Virus record (IMG/VR): IMGVR_UViG_3300035091_000016
Span: 1-44,076 of that record
Strand: one strand, 5' to 3'
DNA from: a virus
DNA length: 44,076 nt
Shown one piece after another: positions 21,585-29,215 of the stretch (position 1 is its first letter; the number at the start of each line of letters is the position of its first letter). Below the pieces are notes generated by a model, which worked only from the letters and a program-made list of their open reading frames with translations, was not told where the DNA came from and made no database searches. Both the position numbers and the translations under genes were made by a program.

Positions 21585-21749
21585 GTGAGTGAGCAGACCG
21601 CCAGCGCGAACTGGAAACGGACGTTGACCAAGCTACGGCGGATGATGGAGGAGCTACGGGCGCACGATGTCCAGTGCATCGAACCGCCGAACATGGACAC
21701 TCCCCCGCACAAGAGGGGCCTTCCCCCGCCCAGTGATGGTGTGCTATAG
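21585..21749 (+). CDS. small basic protein, possible autoregulator, 54 aa
   Basis: GTG start 7 nt after TATACT, no Shine-Dalgarno site, so again leaderless in form. The product has one strongly basic helix ('WKRTLTKLRRMMEELRAH') and an extended Pro-rich tail. Its stop codon lies inside the TATAGT of the next promoter. It is the likeliest partner of the palindromic operator next to it, but it is short and could be spurious. Confidence 0.5.
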   Translation: MSEQTASANWKRTLTKLRRMMEELRAHDVQCIEPPNMDTPPHKRGLPPPSDGVL

Positions 21750-21750
21750 T
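21721..21750 (+). promoter_or_regulatory. early-type promoter with tandem -10
   Basis: TTCCCC (21721-21726), 18-bp spacer ending GATGGTGTGC, TATAGT (21745-21750); a second TATAGT is at 21754-21759. It serves the 21826-24166 operon. Confidence 0.8.
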
Positions 21751-21763
21751 ACCTATAGTGGGA

Positions 21764-21795
21764 GAGGTGCCCGCGGGAAAGGACGGGGGCACCTC
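21764..21795 (+). promoter_or_regulatory. leader hairpin before the 21826 gene
   Basis: GAGGTGCCC (21764-21772) pairs with GGGCACCTC (21787-21795) at the very start of the leader. It could stabilise the mRNA or act as an attenuator. Confidence 0.45.
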
Positions 21796-21825
21796 CCCCT
21801 CACTCATCCCGGGCCAGGAGGACCG

Positions 21826-22110
21826 ATGCCGCACCTGACAGACCCCAAGTCCCCGTTGATCATCGTGGGGGAGGAGTTCCCCAACTGGACCATCAAGGGC
21901 CAGACCAAGACCCGCATCACGCTCGTGGAGGTCACGACGGACGCGGGCTGGGGGATGGCCTTGATGGGCAACCTCGGCGGGTACGTCCCCGGCCTCCTGG
22001 AGGATGGGACTCCCGTGGAGTGGTACGTGAGCACGGTTCGATACACCGCCATCAACGAGTACAAGGCCCTCCTCATCCCCGAGGTGCGGGCCGGAGAGAA
22101 GACCGCATGA
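21826..22110 (+). CDS. hypothetical protein, 94 aa
   Basis: A beta-rich soluble protein ('WTIKGQTKTRITLVEVTTDAG'). No family recognised. CAGGAGGA precedes the ATG at 21826. First of six tightly packed genes ending at 24166; its stop overlaps the next ATG (ATGA). Confidence 0.7.
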   Translation: MPHLTDPKSPLIIVGEEFPNWTIKGQTKTRITLVEVTTDAGWGMALMGNLGGYVPGLLEDGTPVEWYVSTVRYTAINEYKALLIPEVRAGEKTA

Positions 22111-22484
22111 CCGCGTATGGCATTGAGTTCCCCCTCCCGCGGATGGGGACCTTTGACGATGCCGAGGTGACGGAGCGCCAGGTGGGCCAGTACGTGACCC
22201 TCCTCATGGGCGGGGAGGCGCACCTCCTCAAGGTGACGGAGGCCCACCTCATGCCCGGGGGCCAGATGGTCCTGGGGTGTGAGCGGGAGGAGCCCACGGA
22301 CGAGGAGTTGCCGGAGCCCATCGAACTCACGACGGAGGAGGCGGTGGCCGCCCTCACGTACGAGCGCGGGTTGGACCTCCCGGACGATGCGTGCCTCCGG
22401 ATGGAGCCCGAGGCCCCGTGTCCGGCGGCGGGCTCCCCGCGGTGCCAGAGTTGCGTCTGGAGGCCCGCCGATGGCCAGGCGTAG
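22107..22484 (+). CDS. hypothetical protein, 125 aa
   Basis: A soluble acidic protein with a late cluster of four cysteines: one in 'DDACLRME', one in 'EAPCPAAG' and the pair in 'RCQSCVW', the last three close enough to hold a metal. No family recognised. It overlaps both neighbours. Confidence 0.65.
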   Translation: MTAYGIEFPLPRMGTFDDAEVTERQVGQYVTLLMGGEAHLLKVTEAHLMPGGQMVLGCEREEPTDEELPEPIELTTEEAVAALTYERGLDLPDDACLRMEPEAPCPAAGSPRCQSCVWRPADGQA

Positions 22485-23046
22485 GAAGCGCAAGCGCTCG
22501 TTCATCCGCTGGGCCACCAAGCGGAGGCGCACTCCTGGCCAGTGGTGGCGGTCCGTCAAGCGGAGGCGGGGCGGGATCTACGCCTGGCGCACCCGGCGGC
22601 ACGCCCACCCTGGCCTCCGGGAGTGGGGGTACGTGGGCCTCACCAACTCGTTCAACCGGCGGGAGCGGGACCACAAGGGGAAGACCGCATACATGCGGGA
22701 GGACGGGTCCGTGGTGGCGTCCACCGAGAAACCGTGGATGGACCTGGACGCCAAGGTACACAAGGTCATCCGGCTCCCGTGGTGGTTGTGCTGGGGATGG
22801 GTCCTCGGCCCGCTGGAGACGTTGACCATCCTGGCCCTCTGGCCCCGCTACAACCACGCAAAGAACCTCTGGAACCCCCGGCGCGTGTCGCTCTCCGCCC
22901 AGGCCGCCCAGCGCGCCCAGCGTGACGGGGGTGGCCTCGTCTACCGGGCCAAGGTCCGGACCGTTGTCTGGACTCGCTATGCGGTCCAGGCCCTCGGTGT
23001 CATACTCATCCTCGTGGGCGCGTACGGCGCTTACGTCACCCGTTAG
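22471..23046 (+). CDS. membrane-anchored GIY-YIG-like protein
   Basis: A 191-residue protein. After a very basic N-terminus (MARRRKRKR) come GIY (35-37), YVG (54-56), R64 in 'FNRRERDH', E116 in 'PLETLTI' and N128 in 'WPRYN', matching the five landmarks of GIY-YIG nucleases. A C-terminal membrane segment (~170-188) anchors it. The spacing between YVG and E116 is long and includes a hydrophobic stretch at 103-122 that may also enter the membrane. GGAGG precedes the ATG. Nuclease activity at the membrane is inferred; a non-catalytic role is possible. Confidence 0.65.
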   Translation: MARRRKRKRSFIRWATKRRRTPGQWWRSVKRRRGGIYAWRTRRHAHPGLREWGYVGLTNSFNRRERDHKGKTAYMREDGSVVASTEKPWMDLDAKVHKVIRLPWWLCWGWVLGPLETLTILALWPRYNHAKNLWNPRRVSLSAQAAQRAQRDGGGLVYRAKVRTVVWTRYAVQALGVILILVGAYGAYVTR

Positions 23047-23056
23047 GAGCGACCGC

Positions 23057-23185
23057 ATGTCGTGGACCCTCTGGGCACAGTTGATGCTCCTCATCCTCTG
23101 GGTTGCCCTCCTCCTGGATTTCCTCCTCCACTCCCAGGCCCGCCGTGCCTCGGACCTCCTCAAGGAGGCCCGCAATGGCGAGTGA
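23057..23185 (+). CDS. small single-pass membrane protein, 42 aa
   Basis: One hydrophobic segment (residues ~3-24) and a charged C-terminal helix ('RRASDLLKEARNGE'). AGGAG lies 8 nt before the ATG at 23057, and it overlaps the next gene by 11 nt. Function unknown. Confidence 0.6.
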   Translation: MSWTLWAQLMLLILWVALLLDFLLHSQARRASDLLKEARNGE

Positions 23186-23597
23186 CGAACTGGCACGTAC
23201 CCGGCGGTACGAGGTCTCGGACTTCCCCCCGGGAACGCGGATGATGGTGGGGGACCGCCGGGACCTGGACGCGGCCATTGCTGGCGGCCAGGTGCGCGCG
23301 GTGGGCAAGTTCAACACGGGGGCCAACGGTGTGGCCTCGGTCCCCGTGGTCTACGTGAGCCAGCGCGCCAAGCCTTTCCACGAGCGGCACCGCATCGCGC
23401 TCGTGGTGTCCGGCGGTGTGCTCCTCCTGGCCGCCGGTATCGCGTGGATCATCCTGGCCGTGGGCCTCGGGTGGTTCCTGGCCTCCATCGGCCTGGCCGC
23501 CCTGGCCATCGCTCTCCTCAACCGCGTCTCCCGCGGGGGCGGCACTCACGTCTCCGTGACCACCACCACCACAACGAATGTGAAGGTCCGCCGATGA
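23175..23597 (+). CDS. two-pass membrane protein, 140 aa
   Basis: A soluble N-terminal ~70 residues ('YEVSDFPPGTRMMVGDRRD') precede two adjacent membrane segments (about 77-118) and a Thr-rich, beta-like tail. AAGGAGG precedes the ATG at 23175. No family recognised. With its neighbours it makes a run of membrane proteins opposite the FtsK-like gene. Confidence 0.65.
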   Translation: MASDELARTRRYEVSDFPPGTRMMVGDRRDLDAAIAGGQVRAVGKFNTGANGVASVPVVYVSQRAKPFHERHRIALVVSGGVLLLAAGIAWIILAVGLGWFLASIGLAALAIALLNRVSRGGGTHVSVTTTTTTNVKVRR

Positions 23598-24166
23598 GTA
23601 CCCGCCTCGTGTTCCAGGTCCGGCCCGATGGCCAGGGTCCGTTCTCGTGCGCGCTGGAGGTCACCCAGCAATACGTGGATGTCTCCAGCTTCTCGGGGGA
23701 GCGCCACCCCAATCTGGCGTGGGAGTTCGTGGATGAGGCGGGCCACTATCACGCTTTCGCCAAGGACGAGACGTTGCCGACCCTGGACCGCCACGTGACC
23801 CACCGGACGTGCGGGGAGCTGGACCACCTCCACACGGACCTGGACGAGGTGGACGAGTGCGGCGGGTACGACGAGATCCGGACCGTGTGCAAGCTCTGTG
23901 CGGAGCCGGTTGAGCCCGCGTACGTCACCGAGGCCCCGCGGGCCAAGGCCATCCCCGGGCGCTCGTTCTGGGAGGCGACCATCTACGGGGTCCACCTGGA
24001 GGTGGGCTCCAAGGTCTCCCTGGCCTTCTCGGAGCCCGCAACCGGGCGGGTCCAATGGTTCGGCATCGGGGGCGTTGTCGGCAACGGCATCGAGACCTAC
24101 GATGGCGGGGCCACGTACGTCACGCGGGTGTTCGGGGACGGACCCCTGGCGCGCAAGGGCAAGTAG
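23594..24166 (+). CDS. hypothetical protein, 190 aa
   Basis: A soluble protein with several Cys and His residues: 'GHYHAF', 'RHVTHRTCGELDHLHTD' and 'DECGG' with 'VCKLCAE', suggesting a metal site in the middle. The C-terminal ~65 residues are beta-rich. ATG overlaps the preceding stop (ATGA). Last rightward gene before the main terminator. Confidence 0.68.
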   Translation: MSTRLVFQVRPDGQGPFSCALEVTQQYVDVSSFSGERHPNLAWEFVDEAGHYHAFAKDETLPTLDRHVTHRTCGELDHLHTDLDEVDECGGYDEIRTVCKLCAEPVEPAYVTEAPRAKAIPGRSFWEATIYGVHLEVGSKVSLAFSEPATGRVQWFGIGGVVGNGIETYDGGATYVTRVFGDGPLARKGK

Positions 24167-24178
24167 CCCAGACACGGA

Positions 24179-24214
24179 GGAGCCCGCCCCCCGAGCGAGT
24201 AGGGGGCGGGCTCC
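24179..24214. terminator. main bidirectional terminator between early and late regions
   Basis: A perfect 13-bp stem GGAGCCCGCCCCC/GGGGGCGGGCTCC, 10-nt loop, extended by outer CAGAC/GTCTG (24169-24173, 24216-24220). It separates convergent early and late transcripts. Confidence 0.85.
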
Positions 24215-24222
24215 AGTCTGTG

Positions 24223-24456
24223 TTAGACCTTCCGGCGCTTGGCCCGGTACGCGGTGAGCCACCCGCCCGCGGTGGCCAGGCCGAGGGACACGAACGGCAC
24301 CCACCACCCAGTCCACGAGGTGGTATCCACGTTGGTCACGGCGGAGATGGCGGTGTCCAAGGCGATGCCCAGGACGAACGTCACGGCCAGGCCCAGCTTG
24401 GAGTCCCGGAGGATGGACTTGGAGCCATCCCCCGCGGGGGTTGAGTAGTCAGTCAT
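24223..24456 (-). CDS. holin-like two-pass membrane protein, 77 aa
   Basis: Two hydrophobic segments (about 21-40 and 48-67) with a polar loop and a basic C-terminus (AYRAKRRKV), as in small class II holins. It is the last gene of the late operon, right after other small membrane proteins and the endolysin. The ATG at 24456 overlaps the preceding stop by 8 nt. Holin function is inferred from topology and position. Confidence 0.65.
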   Translation of the reverse strand: MTDYSTPAGDGSKSILRDSKLGLAVTFVLGIALDTAISAVTNVDTTSWTGWWVPFVSLGLATAGGWLTAYRAKRRKV

Positions 24457-24727
24457 CGATGGGTCCTTTCGATGGCGGGCACTGCAAGCGGTCGCTTAGG
24501 GCTTCCATCTTGCCCGCGATGTTCCGCCCCGCGGGAGTGCTGGGCGGGTTCTGTTGGTACGCCTCCGTCTGGGCGGTCACGATGTCACAGAACTGGCGGA
24601 GGCTCGCTCGGCCGGACGCCAGTGCGATGACGAGGGACGCCACGCACAACGATATGCACGTGAGGAGGACAACCACGAGCCCGTATCCGGTGACGGGCTT
24701 AGCCAGGCGCTCACGGACCGGGCTCAC
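24449..24727 (-). CDS. lysis-cassette membrane protein, 92 aa
   Basis: One N-terminal membrane segment (~16-38), then a helical periplasmic-type part with 'FCDIV' and 'LQCPP', whose two cysteines may pair. GTG start overlaps the holin-like gene upstream (GTGA). Such proteins often sit beside endolysins in actinobacterial phages; a spanin-like or holin-modulating role is only inferred. Confidence 0.6.
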   Translation of the reverse strand: MSPVRERLAKPVTGYGLVVVLLTCISLCVASLVIALASGRASLRQFCDIVTAQTEAYQQNPPSTPAGRNIAGKMEALSDRLQCPPSKGPIDD

Positions 24728-24999
24728 TGGCTACCCCCTCCAGACGTGGACGATGATGGCGGCGGCGGGGACACCGATGGCGGAGAGGCCGATGGCGACC
24801 CCCCGATACCAAACCGCCAGGCGATGACCTGGGCCACGCCCGGTACCCCGATCAGGAGTGCCGCCACCCAGATCAACGTCTCGTTGGGCTGGGGTGGCGG
24901 GACGAACAAGATGCCAGCCTGCTTGAGCATCAAGAGCCACCCCCCGATGTAGGCGGAGGTGTCCCGGAGTACCGAGAGGCGGGAGGGCCGCGCGCTCAC
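24724..24999 (-). CDS. holin-like membrane protein, 91 aa
   Basis: Two hydrophobic stretches ('YIGGWLLMLKQAGILFV', 'LIWVAALLIGVPGVAQVIAW') and a low-complexity Gly/Ser/Pro tail. The GTG at 24999 has AGGAAGG 6 nt upstream; the overlapping ATG at 25003 is in another frame and gives a non-membrane product. It directly follows the endolysin gene, so it is a holin candidate. Confidence 0.65.
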   Translation of the reverse strand: MSARPSRLSVLRDTSAYIGGWLLMLKQAGILFVPPPQPNETLIWVAALLIGVPGVAQVIAWRFGIGGSPSASPPSVSPPPPSSSTSGGGSQ

Positions 25000-25025
25000 T
25001 CATAACCTTCCTTTCCGGTACCTGA

Positions 25026-25889
25026 TCAGTCCAGGGCCTTGACGATGGGGCCGAGGGTCTGAGGTCCCGCTACTCCGTCCACCTTGTACCCACGCATCCG
25101 CTGATAGTCACGGGTGCGCGCCGTGGTTGCGGGGCCGAACACGCCATCCGCCTTGATCTGGCCAATGAACGCCTGATACGTGCGTACGTCTGTGCCGGAC
25201 ATGCCCTCCTTGAGGGTCCGCGACCCCAGCGCGTGGACCGGGAGTCCCGCGGGGGCCGGAGGCTTGGGCTTGACGGGAGGCTTGGGCGCGGCGGGGAGCG
25301 ATGCCCGCCACTGGGCCACCGACCATCCCATTAGGACCGTGAGGAGCGCCCACATGGCCCAAAAGTCATCGCACTCCGAGCGGAGGAGCGAGAGGTGGAT
25401 ATGCCAGAGGTGACTGGAGTCCGAGGAGGCGTATTCCTCCCGGTACTCGTTGTACCCCTCCACCGCCTTGTCGGAGTCCGCCTGGCCATAGAACTCAAAG
25501 AGAGCCATGTCCAGGCGCGGGTCCTTGGAGTCCAGTGCGGACTTGAGGAGGCGGGACGTGTACTTGTCAATGGTCCCGTACTTGCCCGCCTGGGCATCCG
25601 GGAACGTCCAGTCCAGCGCGGAGGACTTGGACAACCAAACGCCCTTGCGGTTGATGGCGTCCCGGATGGAGTAGTCCGTTGTGGACTTCCCCTGGCCGTG
25701 GTCCCGGCCCTTGTCCTTGAGGTACTGGCCCCAGGCGTGGAACCCGGGCTTTTCCGCGACGATGCCACCCAGTTGGGTCTTGGGTTCCAACTCGTGGAGC
25801 CGGAGCCAGAGCCACCACGTGGCGTCCGAGATCCGGCCCTTGTTGGGGTTCGCCTTGTCCAGCTTGAAATCAGGCTTGGTCAATGTCAT
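25026..25889 (-). CDS. endolysin: M15-type peptidase plus peptidoglycan-binding domain
   Basis: A 287-residue lysin. The N-terminal ~170 residues look like a D-Ala-D-Ala carboxypeptidase-type zinc peptidase, with H160 and the H163-x-H165 of 'SSHLWHIHLS' as likely zinc ligands. A Pro/Lys linker (~200-215) leads to a PG_binding_1 repeat (~220-284, 'LKEGMSGTDVRTYQ', 'DGVFGPATTA', 'DGVAGPQTL'). It cuts host wall peptides at lysis. A hydrophobic stretch (176-196) closes the catalytic part. GGAAGGAGG precedes the ATG. Lysis genes follow on the same strand. Confidence 0.85.
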   Translation of the reverse strand: MTLTKPDFKLDKANPNKGRISDATWWLWLRLHELEPKTQLGGIVAEKPGFHAWGQYLKDKGRDHGQGKSTTDYSIRDAINRKGVWLSKSSALDWTFPDAQAGKYGTIDKYTSRLLKSALDSKDPRLDMALFEFYGQADSDKAVEGYNEYREEYASSDSSHLWHIHLSLLRSECDDFWAMWALLTVLMGWSVAQWRASLPAAPKPPVKPKPPAPAGLPVHALGSRTLKEGMSGTDVRTYQAFIGQIKADGVFGPATTARTRDYQRMRGYKVDGVAGPQTLGPIVKALD

Positions 25890-25919
25890 TCCGTCCTCCT
25901 TCCGGGTGAGAGTACCCGT

Positions 25920-26447
25920 TCAGCCGATGCGCCGGTACTTCACGTACGAGTTCGCGTTGACCAGGGAGCCGGTGGCGTTGGCCACGTTCTGTGCCCACCG
26001 GAAGGTGCAAGAGCCAGCGGTGGCCCCCACCGAGAGGATGGCCCGCTCCTCCAGGAAGGTCTGGAGAGACACCGAGTTCCGCGGGTTCGTGTAGAGGACC
26101 GCGGTCCCGTATCCGTGTACGGCCAGGCGTAGCTCCGTGGTGTTGGCGTCCGCCTGGACCGCGTTTGCCGAACCGGGGCCGAGGCATTCACGGTTGCCCG
26201 TGGTCCCCGCGGGAACCGTCCAGTCCGTCCGGAGGCCCGCCGCCTGGAGGCCCGCCCACCGCACGCGGAACATCACGTCATAGACCGCATTGGCGACCAC
26301 CGGGAACGTGAGGTCCGTGTCCGCCGCTAGGGTCGCGTTCACCCGCGGAGTGGCGTCCGCTGGCTTGATAATCCAGTTGTCAATCAAGTCCGAGAGGAAT
26401 TGGTCATCCACCGGAGTCCCGCCGCCAACGATCGGGTATTGCGCCAT
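25920..26447 (-). CDS. minor tail/fibre-like protein, 175 aa
   Basis: A beta-rich protein without cysteine pattern or signal. The N-terminus 'VDDQFLSDLIDNWIIKPAD' is a typical short trimer-leading helix, and the rest has alternating hydrophobic strands ending in a basic tip. It lies between the large minor tail gene and the endolysin, where actinobacterial siphoviruses often encode a tail fibre or baseplate-associated protein. Receptor contact is inferred. Confidence 0.65.
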   Translation of the reverse strand: MAQYPIVGGGTPVDDQFLSDLIDNWIIKPADATPRVNATLAADTDLTFPVVANAVYDVMFRVRWAGLQAAGLRTDWTVPAGTTGNRECLGPGSANAVQADANTTELRLAVHGYGTAVLYTNPRNSVSLQTFLEERAILSVGATAGSCTFRWAQNVANATGSLVNANSYVKYRRIG

Positions 26448-26458
26448 CCCTTGCCTCC

Positions 26459-29215
26459 TTAGTGGACCACGTACATGAGTTGCTTGAGGTGGATCGGCTC
26501 ACCGATCACGTGGGCCTTTGTGAACCCGTTGACCCCGCGGGTAACCGTAGCGGTCTGGGTGCCGGAGCCGGAGAGCGCGGTCACGGTCACCTGTTCTCCC
26601 GCCACGTCCCAGTCAAACGGGACCGCCGCCGCGTTCCAGTTCCGGCCCGCATTGGTGATGGTCCAGGTATCCGTGGCCCCCACGGCGGTGGCCGCCTCCA
26701 CGGACCCGAGGGTGGAGCCCACGAGGTCCATGCGATTGAACAGGGCACCGCCCGCCGTGCCGTTGGCGTACACCCGCCAGGGGCCATAGGGCGTACACGT
26801 CAAGGTGACTTTCCAGTCAAACTCTGTGAAGTACGTTTGGACGTTCTCCACCAACAGGCGGATGGCCCCCACTGGGAGATTGGCGGGCGGGTTCGTCACG
26901 GTGATGTGCGCGCCCGCGTCAAGGGAGGTGGTCCGCTCGGTGTAGTTGGCTACCCCGTAGTTGCGCGCCACGTCCAGGACGATGGAGGGCCACCGCAACT
27001 CGTCCCACGTACCGAGGTGGAGCCTCCATCCAGCCTGGCCCGGGAGCACGTCATCGGTGGCGGTGTTCACCTCCACACTTGTGTCATACAGGCCATTGGC
27101 CGTGATGCTGGCTTGGTCCACGGCGCGGGCCGAGGACCCGCCCTTGCGCTCCACCGTGATGTCATTGCGGAGGGCCTTGTCATCGTCCACCGGTTCCGGC
27201 GGGTCCGAGATGTGACCCTGGCTCATGTCATAGGTCATGCGGGAGTTGGTCCCGTACCGCCGCCCGCGGGTGCGGTAGCGGAGTCCCCCGCGGAACTCGG
27301 TGAGGAGGCCCATGTCCGTGGTTGCGGCCTCACCCATGTTGGCCAGGAGGGTATCCGTGGTCTGTGCGCCCAGGGCCGACTCCTGGCCGCCGGAGAGGAG
27401 GTCCAGCCGGACGCCAGCTTGAGCGGCCAGGCGGGCGGCCCGCGTACCGGCCAGCTCCCCCCGATACCCACGGGCTCCACTCTGGAGGTTGGGGATGTTC
27501 ACCGAGGGGATGAGGGACCAGAAGGCAACCGGGCCAGCGGCGGACGCCTGGAACCCGGTGGAGCCGTAGATGGACCATGCGTTGGGGGCACCGATGTTGC
27601 CCGAGACCGCGGGTGCGGTCGCGCCGGACACGCCCCCGTCCCCCACGGCGTACTTGACCACGCGACCCGTGAACGTGCTTCCGGTCTGCTGGATCTCAAT
27701 CTGGCCCACGGTCCACTGGCCCGCCACGTACGGGATGGACTGATTGACGAGGACCGCGCCAGTTGAGTCCTGGCCCGTGAGGTAGAGGACCCCGCCGAAC
27801 GAGTCCGAGACCCGGAGGTCCCAGTTGACGATGGTGCCGGAGGAGCGCACCCGGAAGATAAGCGGGTTGGTCACGGGGAGGACTGGCATATAGAACACGA
27901 ACCATGCGAACCACGCGCCATTGGGCGTGATCTTCGGGAGGGTGCCGGAGATGGTGGTGTCCACGCCCACCGCGTACTGGGAGGTGGTCCCCTCCAGGAG
28001 GGGCGGGCCATCCCATCCGGCGGGCTCGGTCGCGTAGAGGGTGGCCGCCGCCACGCCCGGGGTTGCACTGGCCGCCACGGTGGACCCGGACTTGTCCTCC
28101 AAGGTCCAGATGGCCGCGGGGTTGAGTGAGTCAATGAACGCATAGAGCGGGGACTTGAGGGGGGACTTGCCCGCCAGGAGGCGGCGGAGGACACCCGTGG
28201 CCTTTACCGGCGCGGTGGAGTCGTTCCCGCTCTTGTCCCACCGGACTGGCCACTCCGGCACCGTACCCACGAACGGGTACGAGTTGATGGTGATCGGGTA
28301 CCAATAGATGGTGGCCGCCGCCGGGGTGCCGATGGTGGAGACGTTCATCTGGATGTTCGTGGACAACGCGGTGTTGTCCATCGTATACGCGCCCTCATTG
28401 GTGGCGGTCATGTTCCAGTTGGCGGGCTCGCTCCCCGAGGCCAGCCATATCTTGGCCGCCAGGTACCCGCCCTCCGCCTTGAGGCGCACGTTGTATCGGG
28501 TGTTGGCGGCCACCGTTCCGAGGCCGGGTGTGGATACTCCGGTGACGGTTGTGTTTGCGGCATCCAGTACCCGAATGAAATACATGGAAATGGTGTTGTC
28601 CGGGTTCCAGTCAATCCGGAGTTGGTATTGGTTGCTGGCGTTGACCCGCCGGAAGTTGATGAAATGGATGCGGTAGTTGCCGACTCCCGGGAGGGCGGTG
28701 ATCTCAATCCCGGTGGTCAAGTCAAAGTCCCACGTACCGGCATTGAGTGCGGTGGTACCGCCCGCCGCATTCTGGATAGCGCGTCCCGTGCCATCGGTGC
28801 CCAGGTTGTTGACGGAACTCCAGGCAATGCCCGACTCCGAGACTCCCCATCCGGTACCCACGGCACGGGTCCGCTGGAACGTATCCTTGCCACGCTGGAG
28901 GCGCACCCTCAAGGGAGTGTTCTTGGCCAGGAGGCCATAGTACGGACCCGCCGCGTTGCGCGGGGAGTAACACCCGGCCTGGCCCAGGGTGGCGGCCACC
29001 TTGGACGGACCGTTGGCCAGGGTGAGGACGCACGAGCCCGGGTCCGCCTGGTTGGCCTCGTCCGGGATGCCCTCCTCAATGGTGATACCCGAGGCCACCC
29101 GGACATCCTTGGTGATGTCTTTCCAGTACGGCTCCCAGGAGTCGATGGTGCCCACCGGGCTGGCACCCGGCGCAATGTCCACCGAGATGGGCAATGGCTC
29201 TTGGGGGAAAGGCAT
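26459..29215 (-). CDS. large minor tail protein
   Basis: A 918-residue protein directly after the tape measure gene, the usual place for the distal tail/tip protein. The N-terminal ~110 residues ('GTIDSWEPYWKDITKDVRV' and following) resemble the phage tail base protein of actinobacterial siphoviruses. Two Gly/Thr/Ser-rich beta stretches at ~130-310 and ~365-560 look like laminin-G/concanavalin-like sandwiches. The C-terminus ends 'TVTRGVNGFTKAHVIGEPI'. The start ATG overlaps the tape measure stop (TAATG). It probably forms the tail tip and contributes to host binding. Confidence 0.8.
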   Translation of the reverse strand: MPFPQEPLPISVDIAPGASPVGTIDSWEPYWKDITKDVRVASGITIEEGIPDEANQADPGSCVLTLANGPSKVAATLGQAGCYSPRNAAGPYYGLLAKNTPLRVRLQRGKDTFQRTRAVGTGWGVSESGIAWSSVNNLGTDGTGRAIQNAAGGTTALNAGTWDFDLTTGIEITALPGVGNYRIHFINFRRVNASNQYQLRIDWNPDNTISMYFIRVLDAANTTVTGVSTPGLGTVAANTRYNVRLKAEGGYLAAKIWLASGSEPANWNMTATNEGAYTMDNTALSTNIQMNVSTIGTPAAATIYWYPITINSYPFVGTVPEWPVRWDKSGNDSTAPVKATGVLRRLLAGKSPLKSPLYAFIDSLNPAAIWTLEDKSGSTVAASATPGVAAATLYATEPAGWDGPPLLEGTTSQYAVGVDTTISGTLPKITPNGAWFAWFVFYMPVLPVTNPLIFRVRSSGTIVNWDLRVSDSFGGVLYLTGQDSTGAVLVNQSIPYVAGQWTVGQIEIQQTGSTFTGRVVKYAVGDGGVSGATAPAVSGNIGAPNAWSIYGSTGFQASAAGPVAFWSLIPSVNIPNLQSGARGYRGELAGTRAARLAAQAGVRLDLLSGGQESALGAQTTDTLLANMGEAATTDMGLLTEFRGGLRYRTRGRRYGTNSRMTYDMSQGHISDPPEPVDDDKALRNDITVERKGGSSARAVDQASITANGLYDTSVEVNTATDDVLPGQAGWRLHLGTWDELRWPSIVLDVARNYGVANYTERTTSLDAGAHITVTNPPANLPVGAIRLLVENVQTYFTEFDWKVTLTCTPYGPWRVYANGTAGGALFNRMDLVGSTLGSVEAATAVGATDTWTITNAGRNWNAAAVPFDWDVAGEQVTVTALSGSGTQTATVTRGVNGFTKAHVIGEPIHLKQLMYVVH

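Noticed and set aside
24731-25003. Frame starting at ATG 25003 in the lysis region
   Set aside because: It overlaps the better-supported GTG 24999 membrane protein in another frame and encodes a Pro/Arg/Gly-rich non-membrane product.
26462-27766. Plus-strand frames opposite the minor tail and tape measure genes
   Set aside because: They are antisense to continuous, well-ordered tail genes and have shadow-type composition.
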